Source: Mesorhizobium sp. B1-1-8 (GTDB lineage: Bacteria > Pseudomonadota > Alphaproteobacteria > Rhizobiales > Rhizobiaceae). From it: a DNA stretch of 64,000 nt. Positions 1-9,157 of this stretch are shown one piece after another; position 1 is the first letter of the stretch, and each line of letters opens with the position of its first letter. Under the pieces are notes generated by a model. That model saw only the letters and a program-made list of their open reading frames with translations. It made no database searches and was not told where the DNA came from. The position numbers were made by a program, and so were the translations under genes. The stretch is from assembly GCF_006442795.2 (NCBI RefSeq), contig NZ_CP083956.1, positions 930,001 to 994,000 on the forward strand, given 5' to 3'.

Positions 1-175
1 CGCCATCTTCACCGTACGCGACCAGGTTTTTGAAAGCGGGGGCTTTCAAAAAGTGTTTGACAAGCTCACGCAGGCGAAGAAATGGCGGCCGGTCGAGGAA
101 AGCCCGTGGTTCCGCTGCTATGCGATCGGCGATCCGGACGCGCTGGTGAAGACGTTCGTGTTCGAGGTGGCTTGA
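1..175 (+). CDS. C-terminal end of an unidentified protein (partial)
   Basis: The window opens inside a plus-strand reading frame whose last 57 codons are visible, ending in TGA at 173-175. The peptide is mixed in character, rich in aromatic and charged residues (for example KKWRPVEESPWFRCYAIGDP near the middle), with no membrane segment. No family was recognised. The codon use is GC-rich at third positions like its neighbours, which supports a real coding end. The start lies outside the window. Confidence 0.6.
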   Translation, partial: AIFTVRDQVFESGGFQKVFDKLTQAKKWRPVEESPWFRCYAIGDPDALVKTFVFEVA

Positions 176-182
176 GCGCAAG

Positions 183-337
183 CCTTCCCTTCTCCCCCTT
201 GTGGGAGAAGGTGTCGCCGAAGGCGACGGATGAGGGGTGCTCCAGGGAACGCCGACGTCTCACTCCGCTGGAACACCCCTCATCCGTCTCGGCGCTGCGC
301 GCCGATCCACCTTCTCCCGCAAGGGGAGAAGGGAAGG
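183..337. repeat. Long imperfect palindrome (RIME-like intergenic repeat)
   Basis: The left arm begins ccttcccttctcccccttgt and the right arm ends with its near-exact complement, with inner arms gacggatgaggggtg / cacccctcatccgtc. The whole 155-bp unit could fold into one long hairpin. It resembles the intergenic mosaic elements common in rhizobia. It occupies the first part of the 403-base gap between the truncated gene and leuC; bases 338-578 hold only the leuC upstream region, where no clear promoter or leader was seen. Confidence 0.75.
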
Positions 338-578
338 ACCGCTCGCAATTGCCGAAAAGCCAAAACATTGCTATCTACCCCGCCATGGAAGAGCTTTTCG
401 GCGATCCGGCCTATAAGGGTTTCGTGCTGCAGGACAGGAAGCGCCTGCCGTCGCGCTTTTCCGCGCGCGTCTGCGGCGCGCCGACCAGCCGACTTAGCCA
501 GGCCGACTGATCAAGTCGCCTTGCCGGCTATAAGCCCGGCGTCCGCTTTCCCATTCTCATATCGACGGATTTACGCAC

Positions 579-1988
579 ATGAGCGCACCGCGCACCCTCT
601 ACGACAAGATCTTCGACGACCATGTCGTCGACCGCCAGGACGACGGCACCTGTCTGCTCTATATCGACCGCCACCTCGTCCATGAAGTGACCAGCCCGCA
701 GGCCTTCGAGGGCCTGCGCATGAGCAACCGCAAGGTCCGGCACCCCGAAAAGACGCTGGCCGTGGTCGATCACAATGTCTCCACCTCGCCCGAGCGCAAG
801 TTCGGCATCAAGAACGAGGAAAGCCGTATCCAGGTCGAGGCGCTGGCCAAAAACGCCAAGGATTTCGGCATCGAATATTATTCCGAGAACGACATCCGCC
901 AGGGCATCGTCCACATCATTGGCCCGGAGCAGGGCTTTACGCTGCCGGGCATGACCATCGTCTGCGGCGACAGCCACACTTCCACGCATGGCGCCTTCGG
1001 CGCGCTGGCGCATGGCATCGGCACGTCCGAGGTCGAGCATGTGCTGGCAACCCAGACGCTGATCCAGCGCAAGGCGAAAAACATGCTGGTGCGCGTCGAC
1101 GGCGCACTGCCGGAAGGCGTCACCGCCAAGGACATCATCCTCGCCATCATTGGCGAGATCGGCACCGCCGGCGGCACCGGCTATGTCATCGAATATGCCG
1201 GCGAGGCGATCCGCTCGCTGTCGATGGAAGGCCGCATGACGATCTGCAACATGTCGATCGAGGGCGGCGCGCGCGCCGGCCTGATCGCGCCCGACGAGAC
1301 GACCTTCGCCTATGTCAAGGACAAGCCGCGCGCGCCGAAGGGCGCCGCCTGGGAGGCCGCGCTCGCCTATTGGAAGACGCTGCATTCCGACGAAGGCGCG
1401 CATTTCGACAAAGTGGTCGTGCTCGACGCCGCAAAACTGCCGCCGATCGTTTCCTGGGGTTCCTCGCCCGAGGACGTGGTCTCGGTGCAAGGCATCGTGC
1501 CGAACCCGCAAGACATCACCGATGAGAACAAGCGCACCTCCAAGCTGCGCGCGCTCGACTATATGGGGCTGACGCCGGGAACCAAGATCACGGACATCGA
1601 ACTCGACCGCGTCTTCATCGGTTCCTGCACCAATGGCCGCATCGAGGATCTGCGCGCCGCCGCCAAGGTGGTCGAGGGCAGAAAAGTCAACCCGCGCGTC
1701 AATGCGATGATCGTGCCGGGCTCCGGCCTGGTCAAGGAACAGGCGGAGGCGGAGGGCCTGGACAAGATCTTCCTTGCCGCTGGCTTCGACTGGCGCGAGC
1801 CGGGCTGCTCGATGTGCCTGGCCATGAACGACGACCGGCTGAAGCCGCATGAACGCTGCGCCTCGACCTCGAACCGCAATTTCGAGGGCAGGCAAGGCTT
1901 CAAAGGGCGTACCCATCTGGTGTCGCCGGCCATGGCGGCGGCGGCGGCGATCGCCGGCCACTTCGTCGACATCCGCGACTGGAAATAA
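579..1988 (+). CDS. leuC: 3-isopropylmalate dehydratase large subunit
   Basis: LeuC (469 aa) with LeuD isomerises 2-isopropylmalate to 3-isopropylmalate in cytoplasmic leucine synthesis. It is an aconitase-fold enzyme. The three cysteines that should hold the [4Fe-4S] cluster are visible: Cys350 in FIGSCTNGR, and Cys410 and Cys413 in [11 protein letters not shown]. Family motifs [14 protein letters not shown] and [12 protein letters not shown] are also present. Length is normal. No leuD or leuB gene is adjacent, so the gene is probably transcribed alone, as is usual in rhizobia. The start [11 protein letters not shown] matches the usual N-terminus of the family. Confidence 0.97.
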   Translation: MSAPRTLYDKIFDDHVVDRQDDGTCLLYIDRHLVHEVTSPQAFEGLRMSNRKVRHPEKTLAVVDHNVSTSPERKFGIKNEESRIQVEALAKNAKDFGIEYYSENDIRQGIVHIIGPEQGFTLPGMTIVCGDSHTSTHGAFGALAHGIGTSEVEHVLATQTLIQRKAKNMLVRVDGALPEGVTAKDIILAIIGEIGTAGGTGYVIEYAGEAIRSLSMEGRMTICNMSIEGGARAGLIAPDETTFAYVKDKPRAPKGAAWEAALAYWKTLHSDEGAHFDKVVVLDAAKLPPIVSWGSSPEDVVSVQGIVPNPQDITDENKRTSKLRALDYMGLTPGTKITDIELDRVFIGSCTNGRIEDLRAAAKVVEGRKVNPRVNAMIVPGSGLVKEQAEAEGLDKIFLAAGFDWREPGCSMCLAMNDDRLKPHERCASTSNRNFEGRQGFKGRTHLVSPAMAAAAAIAGHFVDIRDWK

Positions 1989-1999
1989 GCGCCAGCCTG

Positions 2000-2036
2000 G
2001 AGCGTTTCACCGTTTCACGGAAACGGCGAAACGCTC
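2000..2036. terminator. 16-bp-arm hairpin between convergent genes
   Basis: The arms gagcgtttcaccgttt (2000-2015) and aaacggcgaaacgctc (2021-2036) pair at 15 of 16 positions around a 5-base loop. The element sits exactly between the stop codons of convergent leuC and the minus-strand gene at 2036. There is no strong T-run, so it may be a bidirectional terminator or a small repeated palindrome rather than a classical intrinsic terminator. Confidence 0.5.
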
Positions 2037-2341
2037 TAGCGCCGGATGATCTGGTGAAACTCCTCGCGCCGGCCGGGCTCGTCGGCGGCGACCACCAGCG
2101 CCAGTTTCTGCTCGTCGAAAATCCTGAACCACTCATCCCACTCGACCAGCTCGTAGCCACCGGCATTGGGCGGCCGCTCCGGGCGGTCATCATCCTCATA
2201 GGCGTTCTGGCCGAAAACCAGGCGCAGCATGGGTTGCGTTCCGGCCTCGGGTGAGACGTCGACGATGGCCGGAAATCCGGCCCGCGCCGCCGCCCAGTCG
2301 CGGATCGCCTCGTGATCGGTCAAAGTGATCGTGCCAGTCAT
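2036..2341 (-). CDS. Conserved hypothetical protein (rhizobial, ~101 aa)
   Basis: A small soluble acidic protein of 101 aa with no signal peptide or membrane segment. The start at 2341 (MTGTITLTDHEAIRDW) was chosen because AGGAG lies just upstream; the frame stays open further upstream but without a better site. Residues such as AARAGFPAIVDV and GYELVEWDEWFRIFDEQ suggest a compact alpha/beta fold. I do not recognise a named family. It stands alone, convergent with leuC. Confidence 0.7.
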   Translation of the reverse strand: MTGTITLTDHEAIRDWAAARAGFPAIVDVSPEAGTQPMLRLVFGQNAYEDDDRPERPPNAGGYELVEWDEWFRIFDEQKLALVVAADEPGRREEFHQIIRR

Positions 2342-2483
2342 CTGCCTCTCCTGTCTCGCCGGGAAAACGCCGCTTGCGGGAACCGGTTCCGGCCCGGCTC
2401 CAATCAAATCGGCGCCCGCTTAACTGCTTATTTGGGCTTCCAGACTAGCGTCCCCCGGGTAAAGTTGGGGAAGTCACGGTCCG

Positions 2484-3680
2484 TTGAGCACCAGTCTGCT
2501 CATAGCGCTGCTCAATCCGACGATAGCGCTGGCGCTCGGCGCTGCGTTCCTCGTGCTGTGGTTCCATCAGCGCCATCGCCCGTATCTGGCGGTGCTGGCG
2601 GCGAGCTACTGTCTGTCGGCGCCCGGCTTCCTGTTCCAATATTTCACGCTTCCGGTCGGGATGGTGCTGACCAAGCTCTTCTCCAACATTTGCTTCACCA
2701 TCGCGGGCTGGTGCCTGGCCAGCGCAATCGTCGCCCGCTACGGACGGCGCGTTCCCTATGTCGGGATCGCGCTCGCCACCGGCGGCGGGCTCGCCGCTTT
2801 CTCATGGTTCATGTTCGTGCAGCCGGACCTCACCTGGCGCATTCTTTCGATGAATTTCGGCTTCGGCGGGTTGAGCCTGCTGGTCGCCGCCGAACTGAGG
2901 ACCGTGCGCAACAATGGTCCGACAGAAAAAATCCTGTTCGTGCTGTCGCTGCTTTCGGCGCTGAACTTCATCGCGCGCACGCTGATCGTCGTCGCCGCGC
3001 ATGGACCGTTCCAAAGCTATGACGGCTTCTACGGCTCGTCCTACTGGACGACGGCGCTGCTCTCGCATGCCTTGCTGTCGCTCTTGATCGCGCTCTGTCT
3101 GTTCACGGCGGCTGCGCTCGACGTGATGAAGGCGCTGAAGACCGAGACCCACACCGACCCGCTGTCGGGCCTTCTCAACCGCCGCGGCTTCGAGGAACGA
3201 GCGGCAACGCTGCTCGACCAATGCGACAAGGCAGGCTTTCCGGTCGCCATGGTGCTTGCCGATCTCGATCACTTCAAGGCGCTGAACGACCAGCACGGCC
3301 ATGCAGCGGGCGACAGGGTGATCGCCGATTTCGCCGCCAAGCTGCGCTTCGCCGCCGGCGCGCGCGGGGCCGCCGGCCGCATCGGCGGCGAGGAGTTCGC
3401 GGTGCTGCTGCCGCTCAGCGATCTCGCCTCGGCGCGGCTGTTTGCAGAAGCGATCCGCAGCTATTATTCGGCCGGCGCCGTCGACGGCCTGCCGCCGGGC
3501 ACCAGGGTGACCGCGAGCTTCGGGGTCGCCGCCCGCACCGGCAATGAGGGACTGGGGCCGCTGATGCGGCGCGCCGACGAGGCGCTCTACAAGGCCAAGA
3601 AGAACGGCCGCGACAGCGTTCGCCTCTCGTATGAGCGCCCGGAAACCGTCTTCGTGCCCGAGCAGCTCAGCGCGGGCTGA
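2484..3680 (+). CDS. Membrane-anchored diguanylate cyclase (GGDEF)
   Basis: This 398-aa protein has about six hydrophobic segments in residues 1-210, then a GGDEF domain from about 225 to 385. The active site reads RIGGEEFAVLL (GGEEF at 301-305), and the upstream substrate motif ADLDHFKALND is intact, so it should make cyclic-di-GMP from two GTP. The allosteric RxxD inhibitory site expected just before GGEEF is absent (AGARGAAG), so product inhibition through that site is unlikely. The start is a TTG. The integral membrane domain is not one I can name and may sense a small ligand or membrane state. Confidence 0.9.
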   Translation: MSTSLLIALLNPTIALALGAAFLVLWFHQRHRPYLAVLAASYCLSAPGFLFQYFTLPVGMVLTKLFSNICFTIAGWCLASAIVARYGRRVPYVGIALATGGGLAAFSWFMFVQPDLTWRILSMNFGFGGLSLLVAAELRTVRNNGPTEKILFVLSLLSALNFIARTLIVVAAHGPFQSYDGFYGSSYWTTALLSHALLSLLIALCLFTAAALDVMKALKTETHTDPLSGLLNRRGFEERAATLLDQCDKAGFPVAMVLADLDHFKALNDQHGHAAGDRVIADFAAKLRFAAGARGAAGRIGGEEFAVLLPLSDLASARLFAEAIRSYYSAGAVDGLPPGTRVTASFGVAARTGNEGLGPLMRRADEALYKAKKNGRDSVRLSYERPETVFVPEQLSAG

Positions 3681-3763
3681 CCGATCGGGCCTGCGCGCGT
3701 CAACGGCGCCTTCGCTCATTTGCCTGCCGATTATCAGTGCAGGCGCGAGCTTCGGAACTCTTA

Positions 3764-4117
3764 TCAGCGGCAGGGGCTGAGGTTGGGCATCTCGCCGTCG
3801 GAAAGCCCGTACATATAGGAGCGGCCCTTCACGAAGACCGGCGGCTGGTAGCAGCCCGGCGCGCCGGCATCGTCCGAATCATAGATCACATCGGGCTGGC
3901 CAGCGCCGGTAAAGCTCGAGAGCTGCTTGGCGTGCCTGCCTTCGCCGACAATGATGCGCTTGTAACCGGCGGCGCTGTCGATGACGAGATTGCCGAAGGA
4001 ATCGGCATAGACGCGGTCGTGGTGGCGCAGACCCGCCTCGGCCGGCGCCGCGATCGTGGCGGCAAATGCAGCCAGCGCCGTTGCCGCAAGGCTCAGCCGC
4101 ACGGAATTCGAACGCAT
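3764..4117 (-). CDS. Small exported protein, function unknown
   Basis: A 117-aa protein with a clear signal peptide (MRSNSVRLSLAATALAAF then a cleavage-like APAEA). The mature part has several Tyr/Gly-rich stretches and two cysteines near the C-terminus (GCYQPP and SPCR) that could form a disulphide. The start at 4117 is preceded by GGAGG overlapping a possible upstream ATG (MEDD). A TTAA-N7-TTAA box lies about 70 bp upstream, so cell-cycle control by CtrA is possible. No family was recognised. Confidence 0.75.
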   Translation of the reverse strand: MRSNSVRLSLAATALAAFAATIAAPAEAGLRHHDRVYADSFGNLVIDSAAGYKRIIVGEGRHAKQLSSFTGAGQPDVIYDSDDAGAPGCYQPPVFVKGRSYMYGLSDGEMPNLSPCR

Positions 4118-4183
4118 ATCGTCCTCCATTCATCGGCGCGACGTTTGCAGCATCGCGGTCCGGACCTTCGTTCGAATCAGAAA

Positions 4184-4198
4184 TTAACCTTTTCTTAA
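4184..4198. promoter_or_regulatory. CtrA-like box TTAA-N7-TTAA
   Basis: The sequence TTAACCTTTTCTTAA fits the full CtrA consensus of two TTAA half sites 7 bases apart. A third TTAA follows at 4205-4208 with a 6-base gap. It lies between the divergent exported-protein genes at 3764-4117 and 4389-4853, closer to the first. Binding is inferred from the consensus only. Confidence 0.5.
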
Positions 4199-4388
4199 CT
4201 ATTGTTAAGAGCCGGGCGGCTTTCGCGGCCGCATCTTGACGAACATGGTTAATTTCGGCGGGGGCATCGTTCAGCCACGCTCGTCCGCACCCATTCCTGC
4301 CGCCCCGCCGGTTCCGCCTGACGCCGGGTTAACTTGATCTTGGCAAAGCATCGCGGCTAGTCTGCCGCGCTCGCTGGAGGGGCAGCAT

Positions 4389-4853
4389 ATGACGCTACGC
4401 AGGACGGCTCGGGTGTTGCCGGTTTTCCCGCTGCTTCTGGGCATTGCAGCCTGCGTGCCGCAGGACGGCGCGCCGAAGGCGGCATCGTCTGCGGTTTCGC
4501 CTGCTCCGGCTCAGCCGTCCGCCGCACCCGCGGTACCCGCCGCACCCGCGGTGCCCGCGGCACCTGCTACGACGCCTGCACCTGCAACCAAGATCGTCAC
4601 CGACCTTACCGTGCCGCGATCGAGCATCGGCACGGCCAGCTATAGATGCGGCAATGGCGGCGTGATCACCATCCAGAGTCTCGGCACGTCGCTGCGTGTG
4701 GCAGGGCCGGATGGCGTGAGCGAGGATTTTGCTGCCTCACCCGCCAACCAGACCAGCCGCTTCCAGGCGCCGACGCATGACGCAATCGTGATCGACGGAC
4801 GCGAGGCGCTGTTCATGAAGAAGGGGTCGACGCCGCAGACCTGCAGGCGCTGA
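4389..4853 (+). CDS. Proline/alanine-rich lipoprotein with MliC-like C-terminus
   Basis: A 154-aa protein with a lipobox (LGIAAC, Cys about residue 22) after a hydrophobic leader, so it should be a lipoprotein. Residues 30-70 form a Pro-Ala-Val low-complexity linker containing repeats of AVPAAP. The C-terminal part (ASYRCGNGGVITIQ to the final TCRR) resembles the lysozyme-inhibitor (MliC) fold, with cysteines in YRC and QTC that could pair. The RBS GGAGGGG lies 8 bases before ATG. Lysozyme inhibition is a guess from this weak resemblance. Confidence 0.75.
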   Translation: MTLRRTARVLPVFPLLLGIAACVPQDGAPKAASSAVSPAPAQPSAAPAVPAAPAVPAAPATTPAPATKIVTDLTVPRSSIGTASYRCGNGGVITIQSLGTSLRVAGPDGVSEDFAASPANQTSRFQAPTHDAIVIDGREALFMKKGSTPQTCRR

Positions 4854-4854
4854 G

Positions 4855-4994
4855 GGTGCGTCGAGATTCGGGTGAGGCCGGCCTGCAAATGGTGATCTCC
4901 TGCGCTTCCGGTGCTCACGTACTTTAAGTACGCTCCGCTCCGGTTCTCGGAAACCACCATTTTCGTCTCGGCCTGACCCGAATCTCGACGCACC
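4855..4994. repeat. Inverted repeat element with perfect 19-bp ends
   Basis: The 19-base arms ggtgcgtcgagattcgggt (4855-4873) and its exact complement at 4976-4994 bracket a 140-bp unit. A central palindrome cgtactttaagtacg lies at 4919-4933, and inner arms (gaggccg / cggcct) also pair. No open frame is present. It fills the first part of the 381-base gap before sdhC. The rest of that gap holds the sdhC upstream region and a hairpin at 5168-5212. Confidence 0.75.
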
Positions 4995-5167
4995 CCGGAG
5001 TCTGGCCGGTCAGGCTAATACCGCAGTGCAGCAACGCTGTGTCGGCTTCGTATCACCGGCTAATCGATTGAAGCCGAAGCAGTCCCTTTTGTCAGACTAA
5101 ATGACGTTTCCAAAACGATTTTCCGGCTTTGACGCGGTGCAAAAAGAGCATTAGAAACCGGCTGTCC

Positions 5168-5212
5168 GGAGCCATATATGAAAGGGGCAATGCCGCCTTT
5201 CATCGCGGCTCC
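5168..5212 (+). other. Stem-loop in the sdhC leader
   Basis: Nested arms GGAGCC...TGAAAGG and CCTTTCA...GGCTCC form a strong 45-nt hairpin about 10-20 bases before the sdhC Shine-Dalgarno. It contains an alternative ATG (5178) in frame with sdhC. It has no T-run, so it looks like an RNA structure in the leader rather than a terminator. It could influence translation or mRNA stability; it matches no RNA family I know. Confidence 0.5.
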
Positions 5213-5234
5213 GGGACGCCGAACTGGGGGAGCC

Positions 5235-5657
5235 ATGAGCAAATCACCAGCCACCCGCGCATCTGCAAGACGTGAACGGCCGCTGTCGCCGCATCTGACG
5301 ATCTACCGGCCGCCGATCACCATGACGATGTCGATCATCCATCGCATCACCGGGGGCGCGCTCTATTTCGGCACCTTGCTGGTGGCGGCGTGGCTGATCG
5401 CGGCGGCGAGCTCGCAGGCCACCTTCGATTGGGTCAACTGGGCCTTCGGCTCGTGGCTCGGCCGGCTCGTGCTGTTCGGCTACACCTGGGCGCTGATGCA
5501 TCACATGCTGGGCGGCGTGCGCCATCTCGTCTGGGACACCGGCGCCGGACTCGAAAAGCACACCGCATCCAGGATCGCCTGGGCAACGCTCGCCGGGTCG
5601 ATCGTGCTTACGCTGCTGATCTGGATCGCCGGCTATACGGCGCGGGGAGCCTTCTGA
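5235..5657 (+). CDS. sdhC: Succinate dehydrogenase cytochrome b556 subunit
   Basis: SdhC (140 aa) is one of the two membrane anchors of complex II and helps bind haem b and ubiquinone. It has three hydrophobic helices and the family signatures [22 protein letters not shown] (quinone site) and [13 protein letters not shown] (haem-ligand His). The start at 5235 follows GGGGGAG; an in-frame ATG at 5178 would add 19 residues not usual for the family and lies inside a hairpin. The stop overlaps the sdhD start (TGATG). Confidence 0.95.
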   Translation: MSKSPATRASARRERPLSPHLTIYRPPITMTMSIIHRITGGALYFGTLLVAAWLIAAASSQATFDWVNWAFGSWLGRLVLFGYTWALMHHMLGGVRHLVWDTGAGLEKHTASRIAWATLAGSIVLTLLIWIAGYTARGAF

Positions 5658-6052
5658 TGACCGCAAACAATTCGGATATGCGCACGCCGCTTGCGCGGGT
5701 CCGCGGCCTCGGCTCGGCCCGCGAGGGCACCGGTCATTTCTGGCGGCAGCGGCTGACCGCCATCGCCAACATTCCTTTGATCCTGTTTTTTGTCGGCTTC
5801 CTGATTGCGATCAACGGCCGTGATCACGCGGCCGTGCGGGCCGCCCTTGCCAACCCGTTCGTGGCCGTCATGCTCGGACTGGTGCTGATTTCGCCGCTCT
5901 ACCACATGCGGCTCGGCATGCAGGCCATCATCGAGGATTATGTGCATGGCGAAGGCATGAAGCTGGCGCTGATCGCGCTCAACACCTTCTTTTCGATAGC
6001 GGTCGGCGTCGCCTCGCTCTTCGCCCTGCTCAAACTGGCATTCGGAGGCTGA
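5657..6052 (+). CDS. sdhD: Succinate dehydrogenase hydrophobic anchor subunit
   Basis: SdhD (131 aa) is the second membrane anchor of complex II. It has three predicted membrane helices and the conserved [18 protein letters not shown] segment that provides a haem ligand and lies near the quinone site. Its ATG overlaps the sdhC stop by one base, implying coupled translation. GGAGG near its 3' end serves as ribosome binding site for sdhA. Confidence 0.95.
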   Translation: MTANNSDMRTPLARVRGLGSAREGTGHFWRQRLTAIANIPLILFFVGFLIAINGRDHAAVRAALANPFVAVMLGLVLISPLYHMRLGMQAIIEDYVHGEGMKLALIALNTFFSIAVGVASLFALLKLAFGG

Positions 6053-6056
6053 AGTC

Positions 6057-7889
6057 TTGGCCACAGAGACAAAATCAGCCGGCTCGGCCTACACGTTTGT
6101 CGACCACAAATTCGATGTGGTGATCGTCGGCGCCGGCGGCGCCGGGCTGCGCGCCACGCTCGGCATGGCTGAGCAAGGCCTGCGCACCGCCTGCATCACC
6201 AAAGTGTTCCCGACGCGCTCGCATACGGTCGCCGCGCAAGGCGGCATCGCCGCGTCGCTTGCCAATATGGGCCCGGACAACTGGCAATGGCACCTCTTCG
6301 ATACCGTCAAGGGTTCGGACTGGCTCGGCGACATCGACGCGCAGGAATACATGGTTCAGCAGGCGCCGGCCGCCGTCTATGAGCTCGAACATTACGGCGT
6401 GCCGTTCTCGCGCACCGAGGAGGGCAAGATCTACCAGCGGCCGTTCGGCGGCATGATGATGAATTTCGGCGAAGGCCCGCCCGTGCAGCGCACCTGCGCG
6501 GCGGCCGACCGCACCGGCCATGCCATGCTGCATACGCTCTACGGCCAGTCGCTGAAGAACAACGCGCAGTTCTTCATCGAGTATTTTGCGCTCGACCTGA
6601 TCATGGAGCCGGACGGCACGTGCACCGGGGTCGTGGCCTGGAACCTCGACGACGGCACCATCCACCGCTTTTCGGCCAAGATGGTGGTGCTGGCAACCGG
6701 CGGCTACGGCCGCGCTTATCTTTCCGCCACTTCGGCGCACACCTGCACGGGCGACGGCGGCGGCATGGCGGCCAGGGCCGGGTATCCGCTGCAGGACATG
6801 GAGTTCGTGCAGTTCCACCCGACCGGCATCTATGGCGCCGGCTGCCTGATCACCGAAGGCGCGCGCGGCGAGGGCGGCTATCTCGTCAATTCCGAGGGTG
6901 AGCGCTTCATGGAACGCTACGCGCCGTCGGCCAAGGACCTTGCCTCGCGCGACGTCGTCTCGCGCTGCATGACGCTGGAAATCCGCGAGGGCCGTGGCGT
7001 CGGCAAGAAGAAAGACCACATCTTCCTGCATCTCGACCATCTCGATCCGGCCGTGCTGCACGAGCGGCTGCCGGGCATTTCGGAATCGGCCAAGATCTTT
7101 GCCGGCGTCGACCTCACCAAGGAGCCGATCCCGGTGCTGCCGACGGTGCACTACAACATGGGCGGCATCCCGACCAATTACTGGGGCGAGGCGCTCAACC
7201 CGACGGCCGAGAATCCGGACAGGGTGTCGCCCGGTCTGATGTCCGTAGGCGAGGCCGCTTGCGCTTCGGTGCATGGCGCCAACCGGCTGGGCTCCAACTC
7301 GCTGATCGACCTCGTGGTGTTCGGCCGCGCGGCGGCGATCCGCGCCGGCAAGGTCATCGACCGCAATTCGGCGATCCCCTCGCCCAACGAAGCCTCGGTC
7401 GAAAAGATCATGGATCGTTTCGACCGGCTGCGCCATGCCAGTGGCTCGACGCCGACGGCGGAGCTGCGCGACAAGATGCAGAAGGCGATGCAGGAAGACG
7501 CGGCGGTGTTCCGCACCCAGGAATCGCTCGAAAACGGCTGCAAGCGGATTTCCGAGATCTGGGGCGAGCTCAAGGATCTGAAGGTCTTCGACCGCTCGAT
7601 GATCTGGAACTCCGACCTGGTCGAGACGCTGGAGCTGGAAAACCTGATGGCCAGCGCCATCACTACGGTGTACGGCGCCGAGGCGCGCAAGGAGAGCCGC
7701 GGCGCGCACGCGCGGGAAGATTTCTCAGCCCGCGACGACGCCAACTGGCGCAAGCACACGCTGGCGCATCTGAGCGAAGACGGCAAGGTGACGCTTTCCT
7801 ATCGGCCGGTGCACACCGAGCCGCAACTGGCGGAAAAGGACGGCGGCATCAGCCTGTCCAAGATCGCGCCGAAGGCGCGGGTGTATTGA
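6057..7889 (+). CDS. sdhA: Succinate dehydrogenase flavoprotein subunit
   Basis: SdhA (610 aa) oxidises succinate to fumarate on the cytoplasmic face of complex II. The FAD-binding motif [20 protein letters not shown] is at about residue 20, the covalent-FAD histidine is in SHTVAAQGG, and the catalytic-site segments [10 protein letters not shown] and [11 protein letters not shown] are intact. Length is standard. The start is TTG at 6057 with GGAGG at 6044-6048. One base separates the stop from the following DUF3052 gene. Confidence 0.97.
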   Translation: MATETKSAGSAYTFVDHKFDVVIVGAGGAGLRATLGMAEQGLRTACITKVFPTRSHTVAAQGGIAASLANMGPDNWQWHLFDTVKGSDWLGDIDAQEYMVQQAPAAVYELEHYGVPFSRTEEGKIYQRPFGGMMMNFGEGPPVQRTCAAADRTGHAMLHTLYGQSLKNNAQFFIEYFALDLIMEPDGTCTGVVAWNLDDGTIHRFSAKMVVLATGGYGRAYLSATSAHTCTGDGGGMAARAGYPLQDMEFVQFHPTGIYGAGCLITEGARGEGGYLVNSEGERFMERYAPSAKDLASRDVVSRCMTLEIREGRGVGKKKDHIFLHLDHLDPAVLHERLPGISESAKIFAGVDLTKEPIPVLPTVHYNMGGIPTNYWGEALNPTAENPDRVSPGLMSVGEAACASVHGANRLGSNSLIDLVVFGRAAAIRAGKVIDRNSAIPSPNEASVEKIMDRFDRLRHASGSTPTAELRDKMQKAMQEDAAVFRTQESLENGCKRISEIWGELKDLKVFDRSMIWNSDLVETLELENLMASAITTVYGAEARKESRGAHAREDFSARDDANWRKHTLAHLSEDGKVTLSYRPVHTEPQLAEKDGGISLSKIAPKARVY

Positions 7890-7890
7890 G

Positions 7891-8325
7891 ATGGCGCCGG
7901 CGGCTGCGGGATATTCCGGCACGCCCCTTCCGGCCAAGCTCGGCCTGAAGGACGGCATGGTCGCCGCCTTCATCGCGCTGCCGCCGGAACTGGATGAGTT
8001 GACGGAGGCCGTGTCCTTTGCCGGCGTCGATCAGCTGTCCAGGTGGTCAGCGATCTCGGGAAAGCAGAAATATGACGCCATCCATGCCTTCACCCGGCAG
8101 CGCGCCGAGATCGAGAACGGCCTTGCCGGCATCGAGACGGCGATCAAGCGCGACGGTATGGTCTGGGTCTCGTGGCCGAAAAAGGCATCGAGGGTGGCGA
8201 CCGATGTCACCGAGGACGTCATCCGCGCCGAGGCGCTGAAGCGCGACCTCGTCGACGTCAAGGTCGCCGCTGTCAACGAGATCTGGTCCGGGCTGAAGCT
8301 CGTCATCCGAAAGGACCGCAGGTAA
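7891..8325 (+). CDS. DUF3052-family protein inside the sdh operon
   Basis: A 144-aa soluble protein matching the DUF3052 pattern: [16 protein letters not shown] near the N-terminus, then [11 protein letters not shown] and a C-terminal [19 protein letters not shown]. The function of this family is not known. It is wedged between sdhA (one base away) and sdhB (TAATG overlap), so it is co-transcribed and translationally coupled with complex II subunits. A role in complex II assembly or regulation is only suggested by position; it could equally be a passenger. Confidence 0.85.
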   Translation: MAPAAAGYSGTPLPAKLGLKDGMVAAFIALPPELDELTEAVSFAGVDQLSRWSAISGKQKYDAIHAFTRQRAEIENGLAGIETAIKRDGMVWVSWPKKASRVATDVTEDVIRAEALKRDLVDVKVAAVNEIWSGLKLVIRKDRR

Positions 8326-9104
8326 TGGTCGAACTCACGCTTCCGAAGAACTCGAAGGTCCAGCAGGGCAAGACCTGGCCGAAGCCAGAGGGCGCAACCA
8401 ACGTTAGGGAGTACCGTGTCTACCGCTGGTCGCCGGACGATGACGAGAACCCGCGCATGGACACCTATTTCGTCGACATGGACGATTGCGGGCCGATGGT
8501 GCTCGACGCGCTGTTGTGGATCAAGAACAAGATCGATCCGACGCTGACGCTGCGCCGCTCCTGCCGCGAAGGCATTTGCGGCTCCTGCGCCATGAACATT
8601 GACGGCTCGAACACGCTCGCCTGCACCAAGGGCACCGATGACATTTCCGGCGCGGTAAGGATCTATCCGCTGCCGCATATGCCGGTGATCAAGGACCTGG
8701 TGCCCGACCTCACCACTTTCTACGCCCAGCATGCCTCGATCGAGCCGTGGCTCAAAACCGTCTCGCCCGAGCCGGCAAAAGAATGGCTGCAGAGCCATGA
8801 GGACCGCGAAAAACTCGACGGGCTCTATGAATGCATCCTGTGCGCCTGCTGCTCGACCTCGTGCCCGAGCTATTGGTGGAACGGCGAACGCTATCTCGGC
8901 CCGGCGACGCTGTTGCAGGCCTATCGCTGGCTGATCGATTCCCGCGACGAAGCGACTGGCGAGCGGCTCGACAATCTCGAAGATCCGTTCCGGCTCTATC
9001 GCTGCCACACCATCATGAACTGCGCGCAGACCTGCCCGAAGGGGTTGAACCCGGCCAAGGCGATTGCGGAGATCAAGAAGATGATGGTGGAGAGACGGGT
9101 TTAG
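8325..9104 (+). CDS. sdhB: Succinate dehydrogenase iron-sulfur subunit
   Basis: SdhB (259 aa) carries electrons from FAD to quinone through three Fe-S clusters. The [2Fe-2S] ligands are in [16 protein letters not shown] and TLAC, and the [4Fe-4S]/[3Fe-4S] ligands in [16 protein letters not shown] and [17 protein letters not shown]. All expected cysteines are present and the length is normal. The ATG overlaps the stop of the DUF3052 gene, and it is the last subunit gene of the operon. Confidence 0.97.
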   Translation: MVELTLPKNSKVQQGKTWPKPEGATNVREYRVYRWSPDDDENPRMDTYFVDMDDCGPMVLDALLWIKNKIDPTLTLRRSCREGICGSCAMNIDGSNTLACTKGTDDISGAVRIYPLPHMPVIKDLVPDLTTFYAQHASIEPWLKTVSPEPAKEWLQSHEDREKLDGLYECILCACCSTSCPSYWWNGERYLGPATLLQAYRWLIDSRDEATGERLDNLEDPFRLYRCHTIMNCAQTCPKGLNPAKAIAEIKKMMVERRV

Positions 9105-9157
9105 CGCGAAGTGGCTTTGATGACAGCGATCGCCGGCTGGCAAAGGATGCCAACCCA

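Noticed and set aside
385..510. 41-codon plus-strand frame (MEELFGDPAYKGFVLQDRKR...) upstream of leuC
   Set aside because: No Shine-Dalgarno, low-complexity C-terminus and no family; it could be a leader but leucine codons are not enriched.
528..1961. Long minus-strand open frame opposite leuC (and similar frames opposite sdhA, ftsK, gnd, pyc)
   Set aside because: Composition-driven antisense frames typical of high-G+C genes; the plus/minus partner has clear family motifs and these do not.
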